64,000 bases of DNA from Pseudomonas putida (GTDB lineage: Bacteria; Pseudomonadota; Gammaproteobacteria; Pseudomonadales; Pseudomonadaceae): assembly GCF_009883635.2 (NCBI RefSeq), contig NZ_CP026115.2, positions 5,146,001 through 5,210,000 of the forward strand. Reading direction: 5' to 3'. Below the pieces are notes generated by a model. The model was given only the letters and a program-made list of their open reading frames with translations, had not been told where the DNA came from and did not search any database. Below are positions 8,510 through 17,165 of the stretch, one piece after another. Position 1 is the stretch's first letter, and every line of letters starts with the position of its first letter. A program made the position numbers and the translations under genes.

Positions 8510-9565
8510 CTAGGCCAGAGAACCCTGAATTTCGGCCAAGGGTACCGTGCGGGCGAAGCGCGCCCGATAGTCGCGAGGGGTAACCGCCAGATGGCGCTGG
8601 AACGCCAGGCGCATGCGCTCTTCGCTGCCGAAGCCGCACTGGCGGGCAACATGCTCGATGTGGCCGTCACTGTTCTCCAGCAGGCGCCGCGCCGCTTCGA
8701 GGCGGAACACCTCGATAGCCTTGGCCGGGGTGCGGCCGGTTTTCTGTTTGTACACCCGAGTGAAGTTGCGCAGGCTCATGTGCGCCTGTTCGGCAAGGTG
8801 TTCGACGCTGAGCCGTGGGTCGTGCAGGTGCTGGTTGAGCCATAGGTGCAGCGCCTCGAACGCGCCCGTGTCCTGGCCCTGGGACTTGAGCAGTTCGCTG
8901 AACTGGGCCTGGCCACCGGGGCGCTTGAGGAACACCACCAGCTCGCGCGCCACCTGCATCGCCACGTCGCGGCCGCAGTCCAGTTCGACCAGGGCCAGGG
9001 CCATGTCGATACCCGCGCTCACGCCGGCAGAGGTCCAGACGCTGCCCTGCTGGACGAAGATCGACTCATGGTCCACCTCCACGGCCGGGAAGTCGCGGCG
9101 CAATACCTCGCACATGGCCCAGTGGGTGGCGGCGCGCCGGCCATCGAGCAGGCCGGCGCTGGCCAGCAGGAAGGTCCCGCTGCAGACCGAAGCGGTGCGC
9201 CTGGCGTGGTGGCTGGCACGGCGCAACCAGGTGATCAGCGGGCCGTGATCGGGGAGGCTGCGGATGATGTCGGGGGCGCCGGGCACGATCAGCGTGTCGA
9301 CGGTTTGCGTCATGACATCGTCCAGCCGCTCGCTGGCTACCACCAGGCCTTCGGCCGTTTGCTGCAGGCCGCCTTCAAGGCTGGCGGTGTGCAGCCGGTA
9401 GCCTGGCAGGCCGCGCTCGGCCATGGCCTTGGTCGCGGCCCAGAACACGGTCTGCGCACCGCTGAGGTCGAGCAGGCCCATCTGCGGATAGGCGACGAAG
9501 ACCAAGACCCTTGGGTGGTCGACGGGGAGCAGCGGTGGGTCGAGTTGCTGGTTGGGCTCGGTCAT
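8510..9565 (-). CDS. GlxA family transcriptional regulator (DJ-1/PfpI-like domain + AraC HTH)
   Basis: 351 residues. Residues about 18-195 form a DJ-1/PfpI-like fold with the nucleophile-elbow sequence TASVCSGTFLLASAGLLDG and DTLIVPGAPD, as in CdhR/GbdR/ArgR-type regulators of amino acid and betaine catabolism. Residues about 235-335 hold two AraC helix-turn-helix motifs (LSVEHLAEQAHMSLRNFTR and IEHVARQCGFGSEERM). It probably senses a small metabolite. Same strand as the flavoprotein gene downstream and the XRE-cupin gene upstream (39-base gap); its target is not evident. Confidence 0.85.
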   Translation of the reverse strand: MTEPNQQLDPPLLPVDHPRVLVFVAYPQMGLLDLSGAQTVFWAATKAMAERGLPGYRLHTASLEGGLQQTAEGLVVASERLDDVMTQTVDTLIVPGAPDIIRSLPDHGPLITWLRRASHHARRTASVCSGTFLLASAGLLDGRRAATHWAMCEVLRRDFPAVEVDHESIFVQQGSVWTSAGVSAGIDMALALVELDCGRDVAMQVARELVVFLKRPGGQAQFSELLKSQGQDTGAFEALHLWLNQHLHDPRLSVEHLAEQAHMSLRNFTRVYKQKTGRTPAKAIEVFRLEAARRLLENSDGHIEHVARQCGFGSEERMRLAFQRHLAVTPRDYRARFARTVPLAEIQGSLA

Positions 9566-9604
9566 TGTATAGGGCGTCGCCTGATGGTGATGGCGTCCTT
9601 GGAT

Positions 9605-10207
9605 TCAGAAAGTAGGCGGGGTGATCACCCAGATGATCACGGCATCTACCTCGCCAGGGTTGCCATAGCGGTGCGGCTCCTGGCTGGAGAAGCTGAAGCT
9701 GTCGCCTTCGCCCAGCAGGAAGTGGCGCTCGCCGACCCACACCTCGAAACTGCCCGAGAGCACGTAACCCGCTTCGTCGCCTTCATGGCTGTAGCTTTGC
9801 TGGCTGTAGGTGCCTGGGGGAAAGCGCGAGTGCAGCATCTCCAGCTGGCGGTTGGGCTGCGGGGTGAGCAGCTGGTCGACGATGCCGTCCTCGTAATGCA
9901 CGCTCAGCCGGCTGTTGCGCCGCACCACGTAACCCTGGTCTTCGGGGGCGGTGGTGGCTTCGCTGGCGAAGAACCACTGGATGGTCACGCCGAGGCTGCG
10001 GGCAATGTTGAACAGTGCCGGGATCGACGGGTACGACAGGTTGCGCTCCAGCTGGCTGATGTAGCCGGCGGTCAGCTCGCTGTGCGCCGCCAGCTCCGCC
10101 AGGGTCATGCCGCGGCGCTTGCGCAGGCCGCGGATGCGGCCACCGAGGAACTGCGGCGCGCTGCCGCCGTCTTCGGCGGCGGGCGGGAACTGGGGTTGCT
10201 GGCTCAT
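9605..10207 (-). CDS. XRE-family regulator with C-terminal cupin domain
   Basis: 200 residues: an XRE helix-turn-helix at about 25-80 (GMTLAELAAHSELTAGYISQ, then LERNLSYPSIPAL) and a cupin fold at about 110-198 with GDEAGYVLSGSFEVWVGE and GEGDSFSFSSQEPHRYGNPG. Such regulators bind an effector in the cupin barrel and usually repress adjacent catabolic genes. It lies 39 bases from the stop of the broken flavin oxidoreductase on the same strand. A 29-base palindrome at 12253-12281 upstream of that oxidoreductase is a plausible operator (inference). Confidence 0.85.
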   Translation of the reverse strand: MSQQPQFPPAAEDGGSAPQFLGGRIRGLRKRRGMTLAELAAHSELTAGYISQLERNLSYPSIPALFNIARSLGVTIQWFFASEATTAPEDQGYVVRRNSRLSVHYEDGIVDQLLTPQPNRQLEMLHSRFPPGTYSQQSYSHEGDEAGYVLSGSFEVWVGERHFLLGEGDSFSFSSQEPHRYGNPGEVDAVIIWVITPPTF

Positions 10208-10246
10208 GCGCTTCGGTCCATCGGGAAAGCCGCAGTATGGACAGGC

Positions 10247-12198
10247 TCAGAGCGCCCAGGCAACTGTCAGGCCTTCATGGATCGCTTCCTCGACCGTGCG
10301 TGGGGCCAGGCAGTCGCCGATGCGTCGCACCTCCACCAGGCCTGCCAGTTCTGCGGCCAGGGTGTCCTGAGGTTGGTGGCCAAGGCACAGCACCAGGGTG
10401 TCGATACCTTCGAAGATCATCGGCTCGCCGCTGGCGGTGTGCTGCAGGTAGACGGTGTTGTCGTCGCAGCCGTACAGGCGGGCGTAAGGCGTGATCGGGA
10501 TGCCCAGGCGGTGCAGCTCGCCAGCCAGCTGATCGCGAACATACAGCGGCAGGGTTTCGCCACAGTGGGTGCCGTTTACCGCCAGTTGCACCTGGTGGCC
10601 GTCGCGGACCAGGCGCTCGGCGATGCCGGGGCCGATCCAGTCGCAGCGCCAGTCGATCACCAGTACCGAGCGGCCGAGGGTGACGTCATTGCGCAGGACC
10701 TGCCAGGCATCCACCACCTGCAGCTCGCCGCTGCGTTCGAACGTTGGCCAGTAGGGCGTGGCGCCGGTGGCGGCAATCACCAGGTCGGGGCGTTCGCGTT
10801 CGACCAGGGCGCGATCCACTCGCGTATTACGTACTACGAGTACGCCGGCCAGTTCCATTTCCCGCTGCAGGTTGGTGCTGGCACCGCCGAATTCGGCGCG
10901 CCGGGGCAGCAGTTGCGCGAGCTGTATCTGGCCGCCGAGTTGTGTACTGGCTTCGTACAAGGTGACGTCATGCCCCCGGGCAGCGGCAACAGCTGCGGCC
11001 TTCATGCCGGCGGGGCCACCCCCGCCACCAGAATGCGTTTGCGCGCCGTAGCGGGGGCCGGGGTTTCGTACTGCAGCTCGCGGCCGGTTTCCGGGTGCTG
11101 GATACAGGAGATCGGCAGCCCCCGGTGGAAATGGCCGATGCACGCCTGGTTGCAGGCAATGCAGGCGCGCACATCCTCGACCTGGCCGCGTTCGGTCTTG
11201 GCCGGCATCTGCGGGTCGCAGATCAGTGCGCGGGTCATGCCGCAGACGTCGGCCTGGCCACGGGCCAGGATCAGTTCGGCTTCCTGCGGTTGGTTGATGC
11301 GCCCGGTGACGAACAGCGGGATGTCCAGGTGCTGCTTGAAGGTGCCGGCCTCGCGCGCCAGATAGGCCGGGGCGATGGCCATGGGCGGCACGATATGCAC
11401 GGCGCCACCCAGCGACGCCGAGGTGCCGGCGACGATGTGCAGGTAGTCGACCTGGTCTTGCAGGGCCTGGGCGGCGGCGAGCGATTCGTCTTCGCTCAGG
11501 CCCTCACTGTCGCGCTCATCGGCGCTGATGCGCAGGCCGACGATGAACTGCTCGTCGGTGGCCGCCCTGACCGCTGCCAGCACCTCACGCAGGAAGCGCA
11601 GGCGCTGTTCGAGGTCGCCGTTGTAGCCGTCGGTGCGCTGGTTGACCCGCGGGTTGAGGAACTGCGCCGGCAGGTAGCCATGGCTGGCCACCACCTCGAC
11701 ACCGTCCAGACCGGCCTGGTGCAGGCGTCGGGCGGCGCTGGCGTAGCCCTGGACGATCTCGTCGATCATTGCCTGCTCCAGCGCCCGTGGCATGACCCGG
11801 AAGCGCTCGTTGGGCACCGACGAGGCCGAGTAGGCCACCGCCAGCAGGCCGTCCGCCGACTCCATGATCTCCCGTCCCGGGTGAAACAGTTGCGACAGCA
11901 CCACCGTGCCGTGGGCATGGCAGGCCTCGGCCAGGCGCCGGTAGCCGTCGATGCAGGCGTCGTCGGTGGCCATCAGCACGTGCGAGGTGTAGCGGGCACT
12001 GTCATGCACCCCGGCCACCTGCAGTACGATCAGGCCGACACCGCCGGCGGCGCGGGCGCGTTGGTAGGCGATGAGCTTGTCGTTGACCAGGTTATCGGTG
12101 GGCAGGCAGGTGTCGTGGCCGGTCGACATGATGCGGTTCTTCAGGCGTTTGCCGCGGATCTGCAGGGGCTCGAACAGGTGGGCGAAGGCGGTCGTCAT
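10247..12198 (-). pseudogene. NADH:flavin oxidoreductase (TMADH/2,4-dienoyl-CoA reductase type), frameshifted
   Basis: Read 12198 to 10247 this would be a protein of about 650 residues: an FMN TIM barrel, a 4Fe-4S motif CIACNQAC with a further cysteine 12 residues on (CxxCxxxCx11C), then a two-part dinucleotide-binding region. The frame breaks at a C5 run on the plus strand (11019-11023). One frame reads RKRILVAG then VAPPA and stops; the other frame resumes GGPAGMKAAAVAAARGHDV, the second half of the FAD-binding glycine motif. One extra base in the run restores a continuous protein. Everything on both sides is well conserved, so the lesion is recent or a sequencing error. Relatives demethylate N-methylated compounds or reduce dienoyl-CoA; substrate unknown. 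Start ATG 12198 follows GGAGCTGCCCGC. Confidence 0.85.
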
Positions 12199-12252
12199 GC
12201 GGGCAGCTCCGGTACGGTATCGTTCTTGTTTTTCTCATGAAAGTGTAGCTTC

Positions 12253-12281
12253 AGTAAAAAATCAAATTGTTTTTTTACTGG
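12253..12281. promoter_or_regulatory. AT-rich 29-base palindrome, candidate operator
   Basis: Arms 12253-12266 and 12268-12281 are complementary over 14 positions with one mismatch around a single A. It lies in the divergent gap between the flavin oxidoreductase (minus) and the binding-protein gene (plus), and is much more AT-rich than its surroundings. It is a candidate binding site for the nearby XRE-cupin regulator. Confidence 0.45.
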
Positions 12282-12386
12282 CGCCCGACTAGCTTTTTCC
12301 CAGCCACGGCAGTGGCGCATGACCTCACTACAACAAGAAACGGGCCTTCGAGCTGACGCTGGAAGGTACCGACAGGAGGCAACTCG

Positions 12387-13430
12387 ATGCAGGCATTTCC
12401 TCGTAGTACCGGCCTTTGCGCAGCGCTGCTGGCCTTGGGCCTGAGCAGTGCGCAAGCGGCGCCGCAGATGGTCGTGGTCGGCTATGGCGGCGCCGGTCAG
12501 AAAGCCCAGGATGTGGCGATCTTCCAGCCTTTCAGCGCCCAGGACGGCAGCAAGTTGATCCAGAGCGAATACAACGGCGAGATGGCGCGGATCCAGGTGA
12601 TGGCCGATACCGGCAATGTCGACTGGGACGTGGTGCAGATCGAAGGGCCTGACCTGATGCGCGGCTGCGACGAGGGCATCTACGAGCACCTCGACTGGCA
12701 GCGCCTGGGGCATGCCGCCGAACTGATCCCCGCTGCAGCCCAGGACTGTGGCTCGGCGGCGCTGGTGTGGAGCGTGGCGATTGCCTATGACCGCGACAAG
12801 CTAGCCCAGGCGCCGACCTCGTGGGCTGATTTCTGGAACGTGCAGAAGTACCCGGGCAAGCGCGGCCTGCGCAAGCGTGCGGTATACAACCTGGAGTTCG
12901 CCTTGCTGGCCGACGGGGTCAAGGTCGAGGACGTGTACAAGGTCTTGTCGACGCCGGCGGGTGTCGAGCGTGCCTTTGCCAAGCTCACCGAGCTCAAGCC
13001 GTATATCCAGTGGTGGGATGCCGGCGCGCAACCGGCGCAGTGGCTGACCGCAGGTGACGTGGTGATGACCTCGACCTACAGCGGCCGCATCGCCGTGGCC
13101 GCCCAGCAAGGCAGCCCGCTGGCGGTGGTGTGGCCCGGCAGCCTGTATGGCATGGACTACTGGGCGATCATCAAGGGCTCGAAACATGTCGACCAGGCCA
13201 AGCGCCTGATCAGCTATGCCAACCAGCCGGATACCCAGGTGCGTTACGTCGAGCAGATCCCTTACGGGCCGACCAATACCCAGGCGGCGGCCAAGCTGGA
13301 CCCGGCGCTGGCCAGTTGGGTGCCGACCTCGCCGGAGAACCTGCAGGGTGCCTTGGCAATGAATGTGGAGTTCTGGGTCGACCATGGTGAAGAGCTGGAA
13401 CAGCGCTTCAATGCCTGGGCCAGCAAATGA
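12387..13430 (+). CDS. ABC-type substrate-binding protein, polyamine-like family
   Basis: 347 residues with a clear Sec signal peptide (hydrophobic CAALLALGLSS, cleavage after AQA near residue 24). The mature part resembles periplasmic PotD/PotF-type binding proteins: NVDWDVVQIEG, VAIAYDRDKL, PTSWADFWNV and PGKRGLRKRA are typical. ATG at 12387 follows GACAGGAGG. No permease or ATPase of an ABC transporter is adjacent, so it is an orphan in this window; the NCS1 permease downstream is convergent and of another class. Ligand probably a polyamine or other cationic or small carboxylate compound. Confidence 0.8.
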   Translation: MQAFPRSTGLCAALLALGLSSAQAAPQMVVVGYGGAGQKAQDVAIFQPFSAQDGSKLIQSEYNGEMARIQVMADTGNVDWDVVQIEGPDLMRGCDEGIYEHLDWQRLGHAAELIPAAAQDCGSAALVWSVAIAYDRDKLAQAPTSWADFWNVQKYPGKRGLRKRAVYNLEFALLADGVKVEDVYKVLSTPAGVERAFAKLTELKPYIQWWDAGAQPAQWLTAGDVVMTSTYSGRIAVAAQQGSPLAVVWPGSLYGMDYWAIIKGSKHVDQAKRLISYANQPDTQVRYVEQIPYGPTNTQAAAKLDPALASWVPTSPENLQGALAMNVEFWVDHGEELEQRFNAWASK

Positions 13431-13466
13431 TGTAGTTTACCGGCCGCCTAGCCTGCTCCCATCCAG

Positions 13467-13492
13467 CAAGCCAGCTTCTGCAAGCTGGCTTG
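13467..13492. terminator. Hairpin between convergent genes
   Basis: Perfect 11-base arms 13467-13477 and 13482-13492 with a CTGC loop, between the stops of the binding protein and the permease gene. Confidence 0.55.
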
Positions 13493-13510
13493 TTGGCGAA
13501 GGGCGGGTGA

Positions 13511-14908
13511 TCAGCGTACCTGTGGCACGATCATGCTGGCCGGCGCATCGGCGGCACGTCGGCGTGCCACGCAGTAATAGAGCACGCTGGGCACCACCAG
13601 CCCGATCAGCCACGACACATCCACGCCGCCCAGGTGCGCGACCATGGGGCCGGTGTACAGCTTGGTGTCGATGAACGGCATCTGCACCAGCACGCCAAAG
13701 GTGTAGACACTGATGCCAGGCCAGTTCCAGCGGCCATAGCGGCCCTCCGGGTCGGCCAGGGCCGGGATGTCGTAGCGCTCCTTGGTGATGAAGTAGTAAT
13801 CCACCAGGTTGACCGCGCTCCAGGGCACGAAGAAGGTCAGCAGGAACAGGATGAACGACTTGAACGCGCTGAGGAACGAGTGCTGGCCGAGCAGGGCGAC
13901 CAGGGTGGCAGCGCCGACGATGGCCAGCACGAACACCAGGCGTTGCATGCGGCTGATCGTCAGGTGGCCACGGAAGCCGCTGATGATGGTGGCGATGCAC
14001 ATGAAACTGCCATAGGAGTTCAGCGTCGAGATGGTCACCTTGCCGAAGGCGATGCTGAAGTACAGCAATGCCGCAGTGGTGCCGGCCCCGCCGAGGCCGA
14101 CGATATAGGCCACTTCACGCCCGCTGAATTGCCCGCCGGCGATGGCTGCAGCGAACACGCCGAGAATCATCGACGCCTGCGCGCCGACGACCGAACCCAG
14201 GCCAGCGGCGAGGAAGGTCTTCACTGGCGACGTGCTGCTCGGCAGGTAGCGCGAGTAGTCTGCCACGTAGGGGCCAAAGGCGATCTGCCAGGAGGCGGCC
14301 AGCGACACCGAGAGCAGGAAGGTGGCCCAGCTGAAGTGGCGGTTTTCCAGCAGCTGGCCGATGTCGGCGAGCATCAGGATGCGGCTGAACAGGTAGACGA
14401 AGGCGATGATGCCCAGCACGCTGGCGACCCGGCCGATCCAGTGGATCACCCGGTAGCCGGCCAGGGTGGCGAGCACGATCACCGAGGCGAAGATGAGGAT
14501 GCCGGTGCTGTCACTGACGCTCAGCAACTGGCCGATGGCTTGCCCGGACAGCACCGTGCCGGTGGCAGTGAAGCCCAGGTACATCAGGCATACCAGCACC
14601 ATCGGGATGGCCGCGCCATACACACCGAACTGCACGCGGCTGGAGATCATCTGCGGCAGGCCCAGGCGCGGGCCCTGGGCCGCATGCAGGGCCATGACCG
14701 CGCCACCGATCAGCTGGCCCAGCAGCAGACCGATCAGCGACCAGAACACGTCGCCGCCGAGCACCACGGCCAGGGCGCCGGTGACGATGGCGGTAATCTG
14801 CAGGTTGGCACCTAGCCAGAGGGTGAACTGGCTGTACAGCTTGCCATGGCGCTCGGCTTCGGGAATGTAGTCGATAGAGCGCCGTTCGAGCACGGATTTG
14901 CGGGACAT
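13511..14908 (-). CDS. NCS1-family permease (cytosine/hydantoin/purine-type)
   Basis: 465 residues with about 12 membrane helices. Family features: the N-terminal cytosolic segment with RRSIDYIPEAERHG, helix 1 LWLGANLQI, an unwound FGPYVADYSRY region and VDYYFITKERYDIP near the C-terminal part. These are cation symporters for nucleobases, hydantoins, allantoin or vitamins; the substrate cannot be deduced. ATG at 14908 is chosen because GTGGAG sits 6 bases before it; a GTG at 14920 would overlap that site. It is convergent with the binding protein and divergent from eamA. Confidence 0.82.
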   Translation of the reverse strand: MSRKSVLERRSIDYIPEAERHGKLYSQFTLWLGANLQITAIVTGALAVVLGGDVFWSLIGLLLGQLIGGAVMALHAAQGPRLGLPQMISSRVQFGVYGAAIPMVLVCLMYLGFTATGTVLSGQAIGQLLSVSDSTGILIFASVIVLATLAGYRVIHWIGRVASVLGIIAFVYLFSRILMLADIGQLLENRHFSWATFLLSVSLAASWQIAFGPYVADYSRYLPSSTSPVKTFLAAGLGSVVGAQASMILGVFAAAIAGGQFSGREVAYIVGLGGAGTTAALLYFSIAFGKVTISTLNSYGSFMCIATIISGFRGHLTISRMQRLVFVLAIVGAATLVALLGQHSFLSAFKSFILFLLTFFVPWSAVNLVDYYFITKERYDIPALADPEGRYGRWNWPGISVYTFGVLVQMPFIDTKLYTGPMVAHLGGVDVSWLIGLVVPSVLYYCVARRRAADAPASMIVPQVR

Positions 14909-15031
14909 TGAGGGCTCCACTTGATTGTTTTTGTGTCAGGGAGAGGGCCATCGCCTGCACGCTGCGCGGATGGCGTCTGCCTGATATCAGCATGTCTATA
15001 CAAGTAAGGTCAAGTGAAGCTTGCAAGCCAT

Positions 15032-15046
15032 AACAGAAAATCTGTT
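15032..15046. promoter_or_regulatory. Short palindrome in divergent promoter region
   Basis: AACAGA (15032-15037) and TCTGTT (15041-15046) form a perfect inverted repeat around AAA. It lies in the 234-base gap between the NCS1 permease and eamA, which is more AT-rich than the flanks. Possible operator; nothing else supports it. Confidence 0.25.
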
Positions 15047-15142
15047 GTGCAAGGGTTGGCCATAACTGTGCTGGTCCCTGGTCGGAGAATGGCCTTATGC
15101 TGTTACGAAATGTGTCTAGAAAGCCTGAAGAAGGAAGTTGCA

Positions 15143-16030
15143 ATGCCGCTCAAGGATCTGCTGATCGCCCTGGTGGTGATTGTCGCCTGGGGAGTCAATT
15201 TCGTGGTCATCAAGGTCGGCCTCGATGGCCTGCCGCCGATGCTGCTGGGGGCATTGCGCTTTCTGCTGGTGGCGTTTCCGGCCGTGCTCCTGGTCAAGCG
15301 GCCGAAGCTGCCGTGGCGCTGGCTGATCGCCTATGGCGCGACTATCTCCCTGGGCCAGTTCGCCTTTCTCTTCCAGGCCATGTACAGCGGCATGCCACCG
15401 GGCCTGGCTTCGCTGGTGCTGCAGTCGCAGGCGTTCTTCACCCTCGGTTTTGCCGCGCTGTTCCTGGGTGAGCGGCTGCGCCTGGCCAGTGTGCTGGGGC
15501 TGATGGTGGCTGCCAGCGGCCTGGCGCTGATCGGCAGTGAAGACAGCGGTCATGTGCCGCTGGTGGCCTTGCTACTGACCTTGTGTGGCGGGGCCATGTG
15601 GGGCATGGGCAACATCATCACCCGCCGCTTTGGCTCGGTGGACCTGGTGGCGCTGGTGATCTGGGGCGGGTTGATTCCGCCGCTGCCGTTCTTGGCCTTG
15701 TCGTGGTGGCTGGAAGGGCCGGAGCGCATCGGCCATGCGCTGGCCAATATCAGCTGGAGCTCGGTGCTGGCGCTGGCGTACCTGGCATTCGTCGCCACCA
15801 TGATCGGCTACAGCCTGTGGAGCAAGCTGCTGTCGCGCCACCCGGCGGGCAAGGTGGCGCCGTTCTCGCTGCTGGTGCCGGTGATCGGCCTGAGTTCGTC
15901 GGCATGGTTGTTGGGTGAGCGGCTGACGTCAGTGCAGGGCTGGGGCGCGCTGCTGGTGATGCTCGGCCTTTTGGTCAATGTGTTCGGGCCGAAGCTGGGG
16001 CAGCGGTTGCGGGCGGCCAGCGCGCAGTAG
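15143..16030 (+). CDS. eamA: EamA-type exporter (O-acetylserine/cysteine exporter homologue)
   Basis: 295 residues, ten predicted membrane helices in two EamA repeats, drug/metabolite transporter superfamily. The sequence follows E. coli EamA closely, including VVIVAWGVNFVVIKVGL, GLASLVLQSQAFFTLG and APFSLLVPVIGLSSSAWLL, so an inner-membrane exporter of cysteine-pathway metabolites is likely. ATG at 15143 follows AAGAAGGAAGTTGCA; an in-frame ATG-like start at 15014 would add 43 residues without a membrane or ribosome-site rationale. Confidence 0.85.
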   Translation: MPLKDLLIALVVIVAWGVNFVVIKVGLDGLPPMLLGALRFLLVAFPAVLLVKRPKLPWRWLIAYGATISLGQFAFLFQAMYSGMPPGLASLVLQSQAFFTLGFAALFLGERLRLASVLGLMVAASGLALIGSEDSGHVPLVALLLTLCGGAMWGMGNIITRRFGSVDLVALVIWGGLIPPLPFLALSWWLEGPERIGHALANISWSSVLALAYLAFVATMIGYSLWSKLLSRHPAGKVAPFSLLVPVIGLSSSAWLLGERLTSVQGWGALLVMLGLLVNVFGPKLGQRLRAASAQ

Positions 16031-16089
16031 CAGAAGCGGCCGACGCATTTGTTAGACTTGGCCTTTTTTGCAAGGCCAAGGAGCGCAAC

Positions 16090-16410
16090 ATGATCATCAC
16101 CACTACCAGCCAGCTCGAAGGCCGCCCTATCGCCCAGTACCTTGGCGTGGTCAGCTCCGAATCGGTGCAAGGCATCAACTTCGTGCGCGATTTCTTCACA
16201 CGTTTTCGCGACGTGTTCGGTGGCCGTTCGCAGACCCTGGAAAGCGCCTTGCGCGAGGCCCGCGAGCAGGCCACCGAGGAACTCATTGCACGGGCACGGC
16301 AGTTGCAAGCCGATGCCGTGGTAGGCGTGGACTTCGAGATCAGCATGCCGTCGGTGCAAGGCGGCATGGTCGTGGTCTTCGCCACCGGTACGGCCGTGCG
16401 GCTGAAGTAG
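16090..16410 (+). CDS. YbjQ/UPF0145 family protein
   Basis: 106 residues, the full family length. Typical features: N-terminal MIITTTSQLEGRPIAQYLGV, the middle RSQTLESALREAREQATEEL helix, and AVVGVDFEI followed by a C-terminal beta-rich VVVFATGTAVRL. The family forms pentamers and is annotated as heavy-metal-binding, without a settled function. It follows GGCCAAGGAGCGCAAC and starts 60 bases after eamA, so the two could be cotranscribed. Confidence 0.85.
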   Translation: MIITTTSQLEGRPIAQYLGVVSSESVQGINFVRDFFTRFRDVFGGRSQTLESALREAREQATEELIARARQLQADAVVGVDFEISMPSVQGGMVVVFATGTAVRLK

Positions 16411-16545
16411 CCAAATGCCATTGGTCGGGTCTGTAGGTTTCGTCCAGGCAGTCCGCTTGTGACCGGCTAGTCTCACTGGCATAGGTCGCGTTTTTCAGGT
16501 CAGCCCATTGCTGGCCGACGCGGGCGCCACGGAATGGAGACAGGC

Positions 16546-16734
16546 ATGAGCGACACATTTTTCGAAGACACGAACGATGCATTCCCGATCAACAGCCAGG
16601 TACGTTGCGGTCAGGCGGCGTTCAACCTGGGCTTCGCCCACATGACCCTGGACGACTCGGAAAACCTCAAACCTGCCCATCTTCAGCGCATCAAGAAGGG
16701 CCGTTTCACGCCGCGGGTGCCAGCCAGGAAGTAA
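16546..16734 (+). CDS. Small hypothetical protein
   Basis: 62 residues, acidic N-terminal half (SDTFFEDTNDAFPINSQVRC) and a basic C-terminus (RIKKGRFTPRVPARK). ATG at 16546 lies behind GGAGACAGGC; an ATG at 16534 is also in frame but would overlap that site. Codon use has the high third-position GC of the surrounding genes. No domain recognised. A strong terminator follows at 16837. Confidence 0.55.
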   Translation: MSDTFFEDTNDAFPINSQVRCGQAAFNLGFAHMTLDDSENLKPAHLQRIKKGRFTPRVPARK

Positions 16735-16836
16735 GCCTCGAAAAAGTGAACCTGTTCACACCACCCCGTCCGATGTTATTCCCCCCAGTGGGAGATACAT
16801 AGTTAGAGCTTTTTAAGGCAGTTAACTCATCAAAAG

Positions 16837-16859
16837 CCCCTCATCAGAGGGGTTTTTTT
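16837..16859 (+). terminator. Intrinsic terminator
   Basis: CCCCTC (16837-16842), loop ATCA, GAGGGG (16847-16852), then seven T residues. An A-run precedes the stem, so it may work in both directions. Confidence 0.8.
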
Positions 16860-17056
16860 ATTCAGAACTCATAAAGCTATACCATTTTTTGCATAGTATG
16901 TGGGCAACACCATTCCTATGTTCCTCTTCCGCCACTCACTTCATCCTCCTGAAAGTCGAGAGAGCTTTCGATTTTTCACTTCGTTGCTTCGCTGTCATGT
17001 GTCTTGTAACTTAAGCCGGCTTGGCGCCTCTCACCTTCGTCGATTGGAGCAATGCA
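16860..17056. other. AT-rich stretch before the insertion sequence; no gene seen
   Basis: Markedly lower GC than the neighbouring core genes. It contains an imperfect inverted repeat, ATACCAT (16879-16885) and ATAGTAT (16893-16899), of unknown meaning. No convincing coding region is present until the small open frame that starts at 17057. Confidence 0.4.
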
Positions 17057-17165
17057 ATGCCTACTGCCTACTACTTGGCGTGCCTCGAAACCCAACGTTA
17101 CGTCTGGATTGGCACACTTGGCGACACAATGTCTGCAACTGGTGTCCACGCAGACCTCGTATCTA
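17057..17165 (+). pseudogene. 5' fragment of a small gene cut by the insertion sequence
   Basis: ATG at 17057 follows GGAG at a 7-base spacing and encodes a plausible start, MPTAYYLACLETQRYVWIG, for 36 codons until the IS boundary at 17165/17166. If the element and one copy of the TA duplication are removed, the frame continues for 26 codons to a TGA that lies inside the 3' end of the MFS gene. This suggests either a small gene interrupted near its middle or a remnant whose 3' part is already lost. No family recognised. Confidence 0.35.

Noticed and set aside
8846..11365. Long plus-strand open frame (839 codons) across the regulator and flavoprotein genes
   Set aside because: It is antisense to GlxA-type, XRE-cupin and oxidoreductase genes that carry recognisable domains; its own translation shows no family features.
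13511..14908. NCS1 permease and binding protein as one ABC transporter
   Set aside because: The permease is a secondary transporter with about 12 helices and is convergent with the binding-protein gene; no ABC ATPase is present.
16746..16759. GTGAAC-CT-GTTCAC palindrome as a LexA or phage-repressor operator
   Set aside because: It does not match the LexA consensus and lies after a gene end, with no regulated gene nearby.
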